From contig CAMLHU010000121.1 in the NCBI GenBank assembly GCA_946479825.1, forward strand, positions 1 through 6,703: a stretch of 6,703 bases of DNA, given 5' to 3'. The DNA is from an uncultured Gemmatimonadota bacterium. GTDB taxonomy: Bacteria > Gemmatimonadota > Gemmatimonadetes > Gemmatimonadales > GWC2-71-9. The first letter of the stretch is position 1; each line of letters starts with the position of its first letter. Under the pieces are notes generated by a model. It saw only the letters and a list, made by a program, of their open reading frames with translations. It was not told the origin of the DNA and ran no database searches. The translations under genes were made by a program, and so were the position numbers. Of the stretch, positions 1 through 5,524 are shown piece by piece.

Positions 1-471
1 CTCACCGGGCTCACCCTTGCGTGCCCACCCTCTCCCCCCGCCCCCCTCTCCCTGCGGGAGAGGGGGAGAGCCCACCAGTGCACGGAGGCGGCGCTCGATC
101 TCAGCCGGAGTCGCCTCGTCGTTCGCCATGCGAATGACTCGGACCCCCAGGCGCTCCAGCGATGCGTCGCGCTCGAGGTCGCGCGTCCGCTGGGCGCTAC
201 CAGAATGCACGCGGCCGTCGACTTCGATGGCGATCCGCTGCCCCGGGCAATAGAAATCGAGGATGAATCCTCGCATCGGCTGCTGGCGGCGGAACTTGAG
301 CCCCAACATGCGCCGGCCTCTGAGCAGCTCCCACACGGCCTGCTCCGTCGCGGTGGCGTGGTTCCGAAGTTCACGGGCTCTCTTGACCGTTTCCGGGTCA
401 TAACGCCGGATCAGTATGGGCATCGAACGTCGGTTCTGCATAAGGGCATTCGATCGGGTCGGGGGCATCAT
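1..471 (-). CDS. DUF559 / Vsr-like endonuclease-domain protein, 3' end outside window
   Basis: This frame is open for 157 codons and leaves the window without a stop. From the ATG at 471 it reads as a DUF559 protein: RRYDPETVKRARELR (22-36), a T-x-x-E-x-x-x-W helix (E43, W47), FRRQ (60-63), FILDF (69-73), then E83-V-D85-G-x-x-H89, R97-D98 to R101-D102 and VRVIR (110-114). D72 followed by E83-x-D85 fits the PD-(D/E)XK core known for this Vsr-related family. Nuclease activity is inferred from the family; the physiological target is unknown. The start is uncertain. ATGs at 471, 468, 441 and 423 are all in frame, none has a good Shine-Dalgarno, and the frame is open upstream to a GTG at 576, through a repeat. 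The visible C-terminus after residue 134 (PPLPQGEG then glycines) is encoded by the other repeat copy and is probably not part of the domain. The gene lies downstream of ybbP on the same strand. Confidence 0.85.
   Translation of the reverse strand, partial: MMPPTRSNALMQNRRSMPILIRRYDPETVKRARELRNHATATEQAVWELLRGRRMLGLKFRRQQPMRGFILDFYCPGQRIAIEVDGRVHSGSAQRTRDLERDASLERLGVRVIRMANDEATPAEIERRLRALVGSPPLPQGEGGGGRGWARKGEPGE
24..68 (+). repeat. GC-rich palindromic repeat, copy 1
   Basis: The core is a perfect inverted repeat: CCCCCTCTCCC at 42-52, loop TGC at 53-55, GGGAGAGGGGG at 56-66. It is preceded by a C-rich tract starting CCCACCCTC. It matches the reverse complement of 528-571 with about two substitutions and one single-C length difference. 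On the minus strand it encodes the C-terminal PLPQGEG-type tail of the DUF559 frame. The stem would be very stable as single-stranded DNA or RNA. No T-run follows on either strand, so it is not a canonical intrinsic terminator. Confidence 0.85.
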
Positions 472-527
472 ACGCGCTCTGACCCGCCACGCGTCATCGA
501 ATTCGCGCCATCTGGTGCCAGCCAACG

Positions 528-571
528 CTCCCCCTCTCCCGCAGGGAGAGGGGGTGGGGGGTGAGGGTGGG
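528..571 (-). repeat. GC-rich palindromic repeat, copy 2 (inverted)
   Basis: The plus-strand palindrome has arms CCCCCTCTCCC (530-540) and GGGAGAGGGGG (544-554). Its loop GCA (541-543) is the reverse complement of the copy 1 loop TGC. Loop and asymmetric C-rich flank together show this copy is inverted relative to copy 1. It lies between the ybbP stop (633) and the DUF559 domain, so a transcript running on from ybbP would fold it before reaching the nuclease gene. The remaining bases of the 472-632 gap show nothing else I can support. Confidence 0.85.
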
Positions 572-632
572 GCCACGGAGCTCGGCGAGGGACTGCGAAT
601 TCGCCCGACGAAGTCTTGAGGTCGCGACCGCC

Positions 633-3197
633 CTACTCCCCCCGCAGCACTTCCAGCGCCGTCTCCCGGAACACTTCGCGTCCGGTCCAGAGGCCGACGA
701 GCGCTGAGAGGGCGCCGAGTCCGAGGCCGAGCCCGAGCAGCTGGGGCACCGGCACCGTGAAGGGAAGTTTGAAGCGCCAGTGCATCAGCGCCCATCCGGC
801 GCCGACCGAGAGCACGATGGCCGAGGCGGCGGCGAGGAGGCCCAGCGCGCCGTACTCCGCCAACGCGATGCGGACCACCTGCCGGCGGGTGGCGCCCAGG
901 GTCTTGAGGAGCACCCCTTCGCGGAGCCGCTGCCGGCGGCTCGCCGCCACGGCGCCGACGAGCACGGCCGCGCCCGCCGCCAGCGAGAACAGCGCCAGGA
1001 ACCGGATGGCGAGCGTCACCTTTCGCACCAGGTCGCCGATGGTGCGCTCGAGGAACGAGGCGTCGATGGCACTGACGTTGGGATAGGCCTCGACCACCCG
1101 GCGTTGGAGCGCGGCGCGGGCGTCGGGATCTTCCACCCGCGCGAGCGTCACGATGGTCTGCGGCGCCCGGTCGATGGGCCCGTCGGCGAACACGACGAAG
1201 AAGTTGGGCTCGAACCGGGCCCAGTCCACGTGCCGCAGGTTGGCCACCCGGGTGGTCACGTCGAATCCCTGCACGTCCCAGACGATCGTGTCGCCGACGC
1301 CGACGCCAAGTTCGCGGGCGAGCCCCTCCTCGACGCTGATCGGGGCGGGGGACCGGGCGCCGTCGCCCCGGTGCCACCAGCGCCCGTCGGTGAGCCGCTC
1401 GGAGCCGGCGGTCGAGTCGCGGTAGGTGGAGCGATACTCCCGCCGCATCGCCCACCCCGACGGGCGGCTGCGCTGCCCTCGGCCCGTGGTGGTGTCGGGG
1501 ATCGTGTCGGCCAGGAGCTTCGACGTCGGAACTCCCTTGATCGACAGGATCCGCATCGCGACGATGGGCGTGAATCCGCTGGGCGTGACCCCGGCGTCGC
1601 GCAGGAGCGTCGCCACCCCGTCTCGCTGGTCGGGTTGGATGTCGAAGAACACGAGATTCGGGCGGTCGGGCGAGGCGTCCACCGCGAATCGCGCGATGAG
1701 GCTTCGCTCGACCAGGAACAGCGTCGCCAGCAGGAACGCGCCGAAGCCGAGCGCCAGGACCACCGCGGCGGTCTGGTTGGCCGGCCGGTGCAGGTTGGCG
1801 AGGCCCTGGCGCCACGGGTACGGCAGCCAGCGGGGGGGCCACCGTCGCGCCCCCGCGATGAGCGCCCGGGCTGCGACCGCGAGCGCCAGCACCGCCACCC
1901 CGAGGGCCGCGCTGAAGCCGACGGCGGCGCGGGCGCTCCGTACCTGCAGCGCCGCGAGGAGGACGACGCTTATGCCCAACGCGAGCCGTGCCGCCCATCG
2001 CACACCGTCGCGGGGGGCGGGCCCGGCATCGAGATCCCGCCGGAGCGCGGCGAGGGGCGGCACCTGGCGCACGGCGAGGAGCGGCCCCAGCGCGAACGCC
2101 ACCGTCACCCAGAGCCCGACGCCGAGCCCGAGCGCCATCGCGCTCGCGGAGGGAGTCACGTGCACGTCGAGCGGAAGGAAGTCGCGGATGAAATGCGGGA
2201 TGGCAAGCTGCAGCAACGTCCCGCCGATGGCGCCGGCGGCGCCGCCCACGACGCCGACCGCCGCAGCCTGCACCAGGTAGGCGGTGAGCACCGTCCCGGC
2301 GGGCGCGCCCAGGCACCGAAGTACGGCGACGGTCTCGAGCCGCCGGGAGATGAGCTCGTGCGAGGCGCTCGCGACGCCGACCCCGCCCAGCAGGAGCGCG
2401 GCGAGGGCGATGAGCCCGAGGTAGCGCGACAGCGTGGTGAGCGACTCGTCGAGGTCGGTCTCGTCGTCCGAGGCGGTGCGGATCCCGGCCCCGGCGGCGC
2501 GGAGCGTCGGGCGGGCCGCGTTGGCCACGGCCTTGATGTCCGTCCCCGCCGGGAGCGCCACGTAGGCCTCGTACCGCACCCGGGCGCCGAAGCCGAGCAG
2601 GCCGGTGGCCGCGGCGTCGCTCCCAGCGATGTACACCCGGGGCGCGAACGCGCTCCGGATCCCGACATCGCCCGGGATCTTGAGCAGCGTCCCGGCGACG
2701 ACCACCCGCGCATTGCCGATGGCCAGCGTGTCGCCAGGATGGATGCCGAGCCCGCCCAGGAGCACCGGATCCACGAGCGCCACGCCTCCTGCCGCCAGCC
2801 GCTCCCAGGCCCCGGCCGGGTCGGTGCGCACCTCGCCGTAGAACGGCCAGCCACCCTCCACCGCTTCGACGTCCACCAGCCTGGTGTTCTTCCCGGCGGG
2901 CGCGAACGCCATCGCGCCGAAGCTCCGGATCCGTGCGGTGCGGCCCCCGACGCCGGCCGCCGTGACGGCGGAATCCACCGCCGGGGTGAAGGGTCGGTTG
3001 CTGCTGATGCTGAGATCCGCGCCCATCAGCGAGCGGGCGGAGTCCCTGATCGAGCTGCGCAGGTTGTCGGTGAAGCCGTTGAGCGCGGTCAGGGCGCCCA
3101 CGCCGAGCGCCACGGTGCCGGCCAGGAGGGCAAGGCGCCGAGGCGCGGCCCGGCCCTCGCGCCAGGCGTGGCGGAGCGCGAAGCCGAGCCGGGTCAC
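633..3197 (-). CDS. ybbP: YbbP-like ABC transporter permease (two FtsX domains)
   Basis: An 854-residue inner-membrane permease, presumed partner of the adjacent ATPase. Hydrophobic segments near 21-41, 258-278, 304-330, 350-375, 404-418, 425-447, 476-496, 729-752, 778-800 and 818-838 give ten membrane spans. That fits the YbbP layout of duplicated FtsX modules with two large periplasmic domains (about 42-257 and 497-728). Both FtsX modules show the usual basic loop followed by a leucine-glycine-alanine turn: RRLETVAVLRCLGAP (285-299) and RLREGVLLKTLGATR (757-771). The length is close to E. coli YbbP (about 800 residues). The GTG start at 3197 overlaps the ybbA stop as GTGA, so it is probably translationally coupled. 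YbbP-type systems are mechanotransmission transporters, not classical channel importers. The role in extracting hydrophobic molecules from the inner membrane is inferred from synteny with the tesA-like gene. A LolC/E- or MacB-type role is less likely given the ten spans. Confidence 0.94.
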   Translation of the reverse strand: MTRLGFALRHAWREGRAAPRRLALLAGTVALGVGALTALNGFTDNLRSSIRDSARSLMGADLSISSNRPFTPAVDSAVTAAGVGGRTARIRSFGAMAFAPAGKNTRLVDVEAVEGGWPFYGEVRTDPAGAWERLAAGGVALVDPVLLGGLGIHPGDTLAIGNARVVVAGTLLKIPGDVGIRSAFAPRVYIAGSDAAATGLLGFGARVRYEAYVALPAGTDIKAVANAARPTLRAAGAGIRTASDDETDLDESLTTLSRYLGLIALAALLLGGVGVASASHELISRRLETVAVLRCLGAPAGTVLTAYLVQAAAVGVVGGAAGAIGGTLLQLAIPHFIRDFLPLDVHVTPSASAMALGLGVGLWVTVAFALGPLLAVRQVPPLAALRRDLDAGPAPRDGVRWAARLALGISVVLLAALQVRSARAAVGFSAALGVAVLALAVAARALIAGARRWPPRWLPYPWRQGLANLHRPANQTAAVVLALGFGAFLLATLFLVERSLIARFAVDASPDRPNLVFFDIQPDQRDGVATLLRDAGVTPSGFTPIVAMRILSIKGVPTSKLLADTIPDTTTGRGQRSRPSGWAMRREYRSTYRDSTAGSERLTDGRWWHRGDGARSPAPISVEEGLARELGVGVGDTIVWDVQGFDVTTRVANLRHVDWARFEPNFFVVFADGPIDRAPQTIVTLARVEDPDARAALQRRVVEAYPNVSAIDASFLERTIGDLVRKVTLAIRFLALFSLAAGAAVLVGAVAASRRQRLREGVLLKTLGATRRQVVRIALAEYGALGLLAAASAIVLSVGAGWALMHWRFKLPFTVPVPQLLGLGLGLGALSALVGLWTGREVFRETALEVLRGE

Positions 3198-3865
3198 GCC
3201 GCCTGGTCCGCGACGAGCTGGCCGTCGGCGAGGCGGATGACGCGCTGCGCGCGCGCGGCGAGATCGGGGTCGTGCGTGACGAGGACCAGCGTGGTGCCGA
3301 AGTCGCGGTTCCAGCCGGCGAGCAGTTCGATGACCGCGGTGCCGTTGGCGGCGTCGAGGTTCCCGGTCGGTTCGTCCGCGAAGAGGATGCTCGGCCGGTT
3401 GGCGAAGGCCCGCGCGAGCGCCACGCGCTGCTGCTCGCCCCCGGACAGCTGGGCGGGATAGTGCTCGGCCCGCCCGGCGAGCCCCACCCGGGCGAGCAGC
3501 TCGTCGGCCCGAGCCCGGGCGTCGGCCCCGCCGGCGAGCTCGATCGGCACCTGGACGTTCTCCCGCGCGGTGAGCGTCGGGATCAGCTGGAACGCCTGGA
3601 ACACGAACCCCACCCGCTGGCCGCGCACCCGGGCCCGGGCGTCCTCGTTGAGCGCGCCGAGGTCGCGGCCGTCGAGGAGCACCCGGCCGGACGTGGGTCG
3701 GTCGAGTCCCGCCAGAAGGCCGAGGAGCGTGCTCTTGCCGCTCCCGGACGGGCCGACGATGGCCACGAAGGCGCCGGGCTCGACCGTGAAGGTGATATCC
3801 TTCAGCACCGTGAGCGGGCCCGCGCCCGAGGGGTACGTCTTGGTCAGGTGATCACAGGAGAGCAT
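3194..3865 (-). CDS. ybbA: YbbA-like ABC transporter ATP-binding protein
   Basis: A 223-residue cytoplasmic ATPase of the LolD/MacB/YbbA/FtsE group. Visible motifs in order: Walker A GPSGSGKST (38-46), Q-loop Q90 in VFQ followed by AFQLIPTLTARENV (typical of this group), signature LSGGEQQR (140-147), Walker B ILFADEP (160-166, catalytic E165), D-loop NLD (169-171) and switch histidine H198 in VTHD. All catalytic residues are present. The frame is open 65 codons further upstream to 4060, but the family fold begins at MLSCDHLTKTYP, so the ATG at 3865 is chosen; GTG at 3871 is a minor alternative. No strong Shine-Dalgarno is seen. The gene overlaps ybbP by 4 bp (GTGA) and is read divergently from the tesA-like gene, with 7 bp between start codons. 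Its promoter must therefore lie inside the tesA coding region. The YbbA assignment rests on this gene order as well as the motifs. Confidence 0.95.
   Translation of the reverse strand: MLSCDHLTKTYPSGAGPLTVLKDITFTVEPGAFVAIVGPSGSGKSTLLGLLAGLDRPTSGRVLLDGRDLGALNEDARARVRGQRVGFVFQAFQLIPTLTARENVQVPIELAGGADARARADELLARVGLAGRAEHYPAQLSGGEQQRVALARAFANRPSILFADEPTGNLDAANGTAVIELLAGWNRDFGTTLVLVTHDPDLAARAQRVIRLADGQLVADQAA
3856..3862 (+). promoter_or_regulatory. Candidate ribosome binding site for the tesA-like gene
   Basis: AGGAGAG ends 10 nt before the ATG at 3873. It lies inside the first codons of the divergent ybbA gene, so the two divergent translation starts share the same few bases. It supports the ATG at 3873, though the spacing is slightly long. 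Confidence 0.5.
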
Positions 3866-3872
3866 CGTCACG

Positions 3873-4613
3873 ATGGTCCGCGTTCGAGGAGCCGAGGGAT
3901 CCGTCCTGCTCAATAGTAAGCGGGGGCTATTGGCGGCGTTGACGCTCGCCGCGGCCTGCACCTCGAGGCCCGCTCCCCCGCGCGCCGGCTCGGCCGACTC
4001 CGTCCCCGCTTCCGCTATCGACACCCGACCCGCGGTGGTGTTCCTCGGCGCCAGTCTCACCGCCGGGCTCGGGCTCGACCCCGACGAGGCCTATCCCGCC
4101 CTCATCCAGCGCAAGATCGACTCCGCCGGCCTCGGCTTCCGTGTGGTCAACGCCGGCGTGAGCGGCGAGACGTCGGCCGGCGCGCTCCGACGCGTGGATT
4201 GGGTGCTGCAGGGGCCGGTGCGGGTGCTGGTCGTCGAGACGGGCGCCAACGACGGGCTCCGGGGCCAGGACCCCGATTCCACCCGCGCCAACATCGAGGC
4301 CATCATCGCGCGGGCGCGCGCCCTCCGGCCGGCGCCGATCGTGGCGCTGGTCCAGATGCGGGCGCTCCCCAACTACGGGGCGGACTATCGGCGGCGGTTC
4401 GACGGTATCTATCCCGCCATCGCGCGGCGCGACACCGTCCCCCTCCTTCCTTTCCTCCTTGATCGGGTGGCCGGCATCGACACCCTCAACCAGGCCGACG
4501 GCATACATCCGAATCGGGTCGGCGAGCGTATCGTGGCCGACAACGTCTGGCGCGCGCTGGAGCCGATCCTGCGCCGGGCCGCGGGAACATCCGATACCAC
4601 CCGCGGGTCGTAA
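3873..4613 (+). CDS. tesA: TesA-like SGNH hydrolase (arylesterase/thioesterase/lysophospholipase), probable lipoprotein
   Basis: A 246-residue SGNH/GDSL hydrolase. Block I is FLGASLTAG with nucleophile S61, block II VVNAGVSGETS with oxyanion G98, block III ETGANDGLRG with N126, and block V DGIHPN with D209 and H212. The full catalytic set is therefore present. The stretches NYG-x-x-Y-x-x-x-F and IYPAIA, followed by PLLPFLL, match TesA closely. TesA enzymes hydrolyse acyl-thioesters, aryl esters and lysophospholipids in the periplasm. The N-terminus has basic K16-R17, a hydrophobic stretch 19-28 and AAAC with C29, an imperfect lipobox, then a proline-rich linker to about residue 52. I infer a membrane-tethered lipoprotein, unlike the soluble E. 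coli TesA. Block I reads GASL rather than GDSL, and block III GAND rather than GGND. The gene is divergent from ybbA-ybbP, as in E. coli. A TTG at codon 20 is a possible but less likely start. Confidence 0.92.
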   Translation: MVRVRGAEGSVLLNSKRGLLAALTLAAACTSRPAPPRAGSADSVPASAIDTRPAVVFLGASLTAGLGLDPDEAYPALIQRKIDSAGLGFRVVNAGVSGETSAGALRRVDWVLQGPVRVLVVETGANDGLRGQDPDSTRANIEAIIARARALRPAPIVALVQMRALPNYGADYRRRFDGIYPAIARRDTVPLLPFLLDRVAGIDTLNQADGIHPNRVGERIVADNVWRALEPILRRAAGTSDTTRGS

Positions 4614-4624
4614 TGCCGGACGAG

Positions 4625-4646
4625 GCCCGGGCAAAGAACTCCGGGC
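4625..4646 (+). other. Short inverted repeat between tesA-like gene and next gene
   Basis: GCCCGG (4625-4630) and CCGGGC (4641-4646) form a 6-bp GC stem with a 10-nt loop, 12 nt after the tesA stop. No T-run follows. It could attenuate read-through or protect the mRNA 3' end, but a stem this short is common by chance in GC-rich DNA. Confidence 0.25.
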
Positions 4647-4669
4647 ACGCTCGCAACCCTTTGTCATTC

Positions 4670-4675
4670 AAGGAG
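4670..4675 (+). promoter_or_regulatory. Ribosome binding site fixing the start at 4682
   Basis: AAGGAG lies 6 nt before the ATG at 4682, a strong Shine-Dalgarno. It decides the start: the first in-frame ATG (4613) overlaps the tesA stop and would put a non-signal extension ahead of a perfect signal peptide. The ATG at 4676 is too close to the site to use it. Confidence 0.85.
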
Positions 4676-4681
4676 ATGGAT

Positions 4682-5299
4682 ATGTCGTTCGCGCGTCGCA
4701 CGCTGGTGCTGGTCGCTGCGCTGGTCTCGCTCGTGAGCCTGCCGGCGTTCGCGCAGGATGGAATGAACGGGATGGACAACGACCATCCCTGGTGGGGGCA
4801 CGGCGTGGCGTTCTGGTCGCAGCGGGAGCCGGACGGGTGCCTGGTCTGCAACCCGTCCATCGACCTGAACGGCGGGTACTTCACCACCAAGGACGCGGCC
4901 GACGTCAGCCAGAACTACGGCTTCTTCCGCCTGCACACCCAGATGGGGCTGGCCATCCGGCACGTCTCGCTCGCCGGCGACCTCCTCTTCCTCCCCAAGC
5001 TCGGCGCCACCCCGCGGTTCTCGGTCGTGGCCCAGGTCGAGCCGCTGAGCCAGCTCTCGCGGATCTACGTGAGCGCCGGACTCGGCCTGATCAACGAGAG
5101 CCCGTTCACCTCGAACGGGACCGACCGGATGCAGGGGTGGGTGCAGGGGGTCGTGGCCTACCGCTCGATGATCCACGACATCACGCCGTTCGTGCAGGTG
5201 GGGACGATCCTCGCGGGCCAGGACCGGAAGCCGGAGTTCCTGTTCGGCATCGCGCACCCGATCGCGCCGTACAAGATGCACTGGACGTGGAATAAGTGA
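4682..5299 (+). CDS. Exported protein of unknown function, probable small outer-membrane barrel
   Basis: A 205-residue protein I cannot assign to a named family. It begins with a clear Sec signal peptide: basic R5-R6, hydrophobic 8-20, and cleavage after AFA at residue 24 before QDG. The mature part has a short Met/Asp/His/Trp-rich start (GMNGMDNDHPWWGHG), a C-L-V-C motif (C53, C56), then about seven amphipathic stretches with alternating polarity, near 80-94, 95-107, 112-123, 127-139, 150-165, 168-178 and 185-194. It ends in aromatic WTWNK. Short strands and glycine-rich turns suggest an eight-stranded-type outer-membrane barrel, which is inference. The gene starts 68 nt after the tesA stop on the same strand, so co-transcription is possible. 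It is followed directly by a heptamer hairpin element. The CxxC near the N-terminus of the mature protein is unusual for a barrel and could be a disulfide or metal/haem site, but no CxxCH is present. Confidence 0.78.
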   Translation: MSFARRTLVLVAALVSLVSLPAFAQDGMNGMDNDHPWWGHGVAFWSQREPDGCLVCNPSIDLNGGYFTTKDAADVSQNYGFFRLHTQMGLAIRHVSLAGDLLFLPKLGATPRFSVVAQVEPLSQLSRIYVSAGLGLINESPFTSNGTDRMQGWVQGVVAYRSMIHDITPFVQVGTILAGQDRKPEFLFGIAHPIAPYKMHWTWNK

Positions 5300-5303
5300 G
5301 TCG

Positions 5304-5465
5304 GGAGCTAGGAGCTTGGAGCTAGGAGCTGAGAGCTTGGAGCTAGGAGCTAGGAGCTGAGAGCTGGGACGAGAATGGATTGTGGCGCGTCCTACTTTTC
5401 ACTTATCGCTAAGCATTCGCATTAGGCTCCAAGCTCCAAGCTCCAAGCTCCGAGCTCCGAGCTTC
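5304..5465 (+). repeat. Heptamer-armed hairpin element 1
   Basis: The left arm (5304-5366) is nine uninterrupted 7-bp units of consensus RGAGCTN (GGAGCTA, GGAGCTT, GGAGCTG, AGAGCTT and similar). A spacer with no repeat follows (5367-5404), then a short core (5405-5422). The right arm (5424-5465) is six units of the complementary heptamer (AGGCTCC, AAGCTCC three times, GAGCTCC, GAGCTTC). The arms are inverted, so the transcript or single strand can fold into a long imperfect hairpin on either strand. The element begins 5 nt after the stop of the upstream gene, between convergent genes. The unit length and regular phase rule out simple low complexity. Confidence 0.9.
5405..5422 (+). repeat. Conserved core of heptamer element 1
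   Basis: ATCGCTAAGCATTCGCAT sits immediately before the inverted right arm. A near-identical core, differing by transitions and one missing base, sits at the equivalent place in element 2 (6666-6682). Conservation of the core while the heptamer sequence differs suggests a recognised site rather than repeat decay. Confidence 0.65.
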
Positions 5466-5467
5466 CT

Positions 5468-5513
5468 AACAACCTCGAGCCTCCACGATGGATTGCGGAG
5501 GCTCGTTGTTGTT
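5468..5513. terminator. Bidirectional terminator-like hairpin between convergent genes
   Basis: AACAACCTCGAGCCTCC (5468-5484) pairs with GGAGGCTCGTTGTTGTT (5497-5513), 15 of 17 positions, around a 12-nt loop. The inner nine pairs are perfect and mostly GC. The outer pairs are A-T-rich, giving GTTGTT on the 3' side in both directions. It lies 12 nt past the copD stop (minus strand) and downstream of the exported-protein gene (plus strand), the expected place for a shared terminator. There is no pure T-run, so efficiency is uncertain. Confidence 0.6.
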
Positions 5514-5524
5514 CCGGGGCGACG

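Larger units (their letters stand above)
24..571 (-). mobile_element. Putative palindrome-bounded unit carrying the DUF559 gene
   Basis: Two copies of one 44-45 bp GC-rich repeat lie in inverted orientation at 24-68 and 528-571. The 459 bp between them is almost entirely the DUF559 domain gene. Each copy holds a perfect palindrome. A single nuclease gene between inverted palindromic ends recalls REP/RAYT units, where a single-copy nuclease gene is flanked by the palindromes it acts on, but here the enzyme family is different. No target-site duplication is visible just outside the copies. Mobility is inferred from architecture only. The alternative is a chance neighbourhood of two dispersed intergenic repeats and an ordinary DUF559 gene. 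Confidence 0.35.

Noticed and set aside
205..564. Plus-strand open frame opposite the DUF559 gene
   Set aside because: It is the antisense of the conserved DUF559 domain, and its end only translates the palindromic repeat.
24..571. Target-site duplication around the palindrome-bounded unit
   Set aside because: The bases just outside 24 and 571 do not match as a direct repeat. They share only a short GTG in inverted sense, which may be an extension of the repeat itself.
780..3461. A plus-strand open frame of 893 codons across the permease and ATPase genes
   Set aside because: It is a GC-rich shadow antisense to ybbP and ybbA. The translation is Arg/Gly/Pro/Ala-rich with no domain motifs, while the opposite strand has complete FtsX and ABC motifs.
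3925..3960. Minus-strand -10/-35 pair for ybbA (GTCAAC and TACTAT)
   Set aside because: The hexamers match the consensus poorly and the spacing is 19 bp, so it is not reported as a promoter.
4459..5295. A plus-strand open frame of 278 codons overlapping the tesA-like gene and the exported protein
   Set aside because: It crosses two well-supported genes in a different frame, and the strong Shine-Dalgarno at 4670 serves the other frame.
5304..5465. Possible CRISPR array
   Set aside because: The units are 7 bp, contiguous, without unique spacers, and present as inverted arms; no cas genes nearby.
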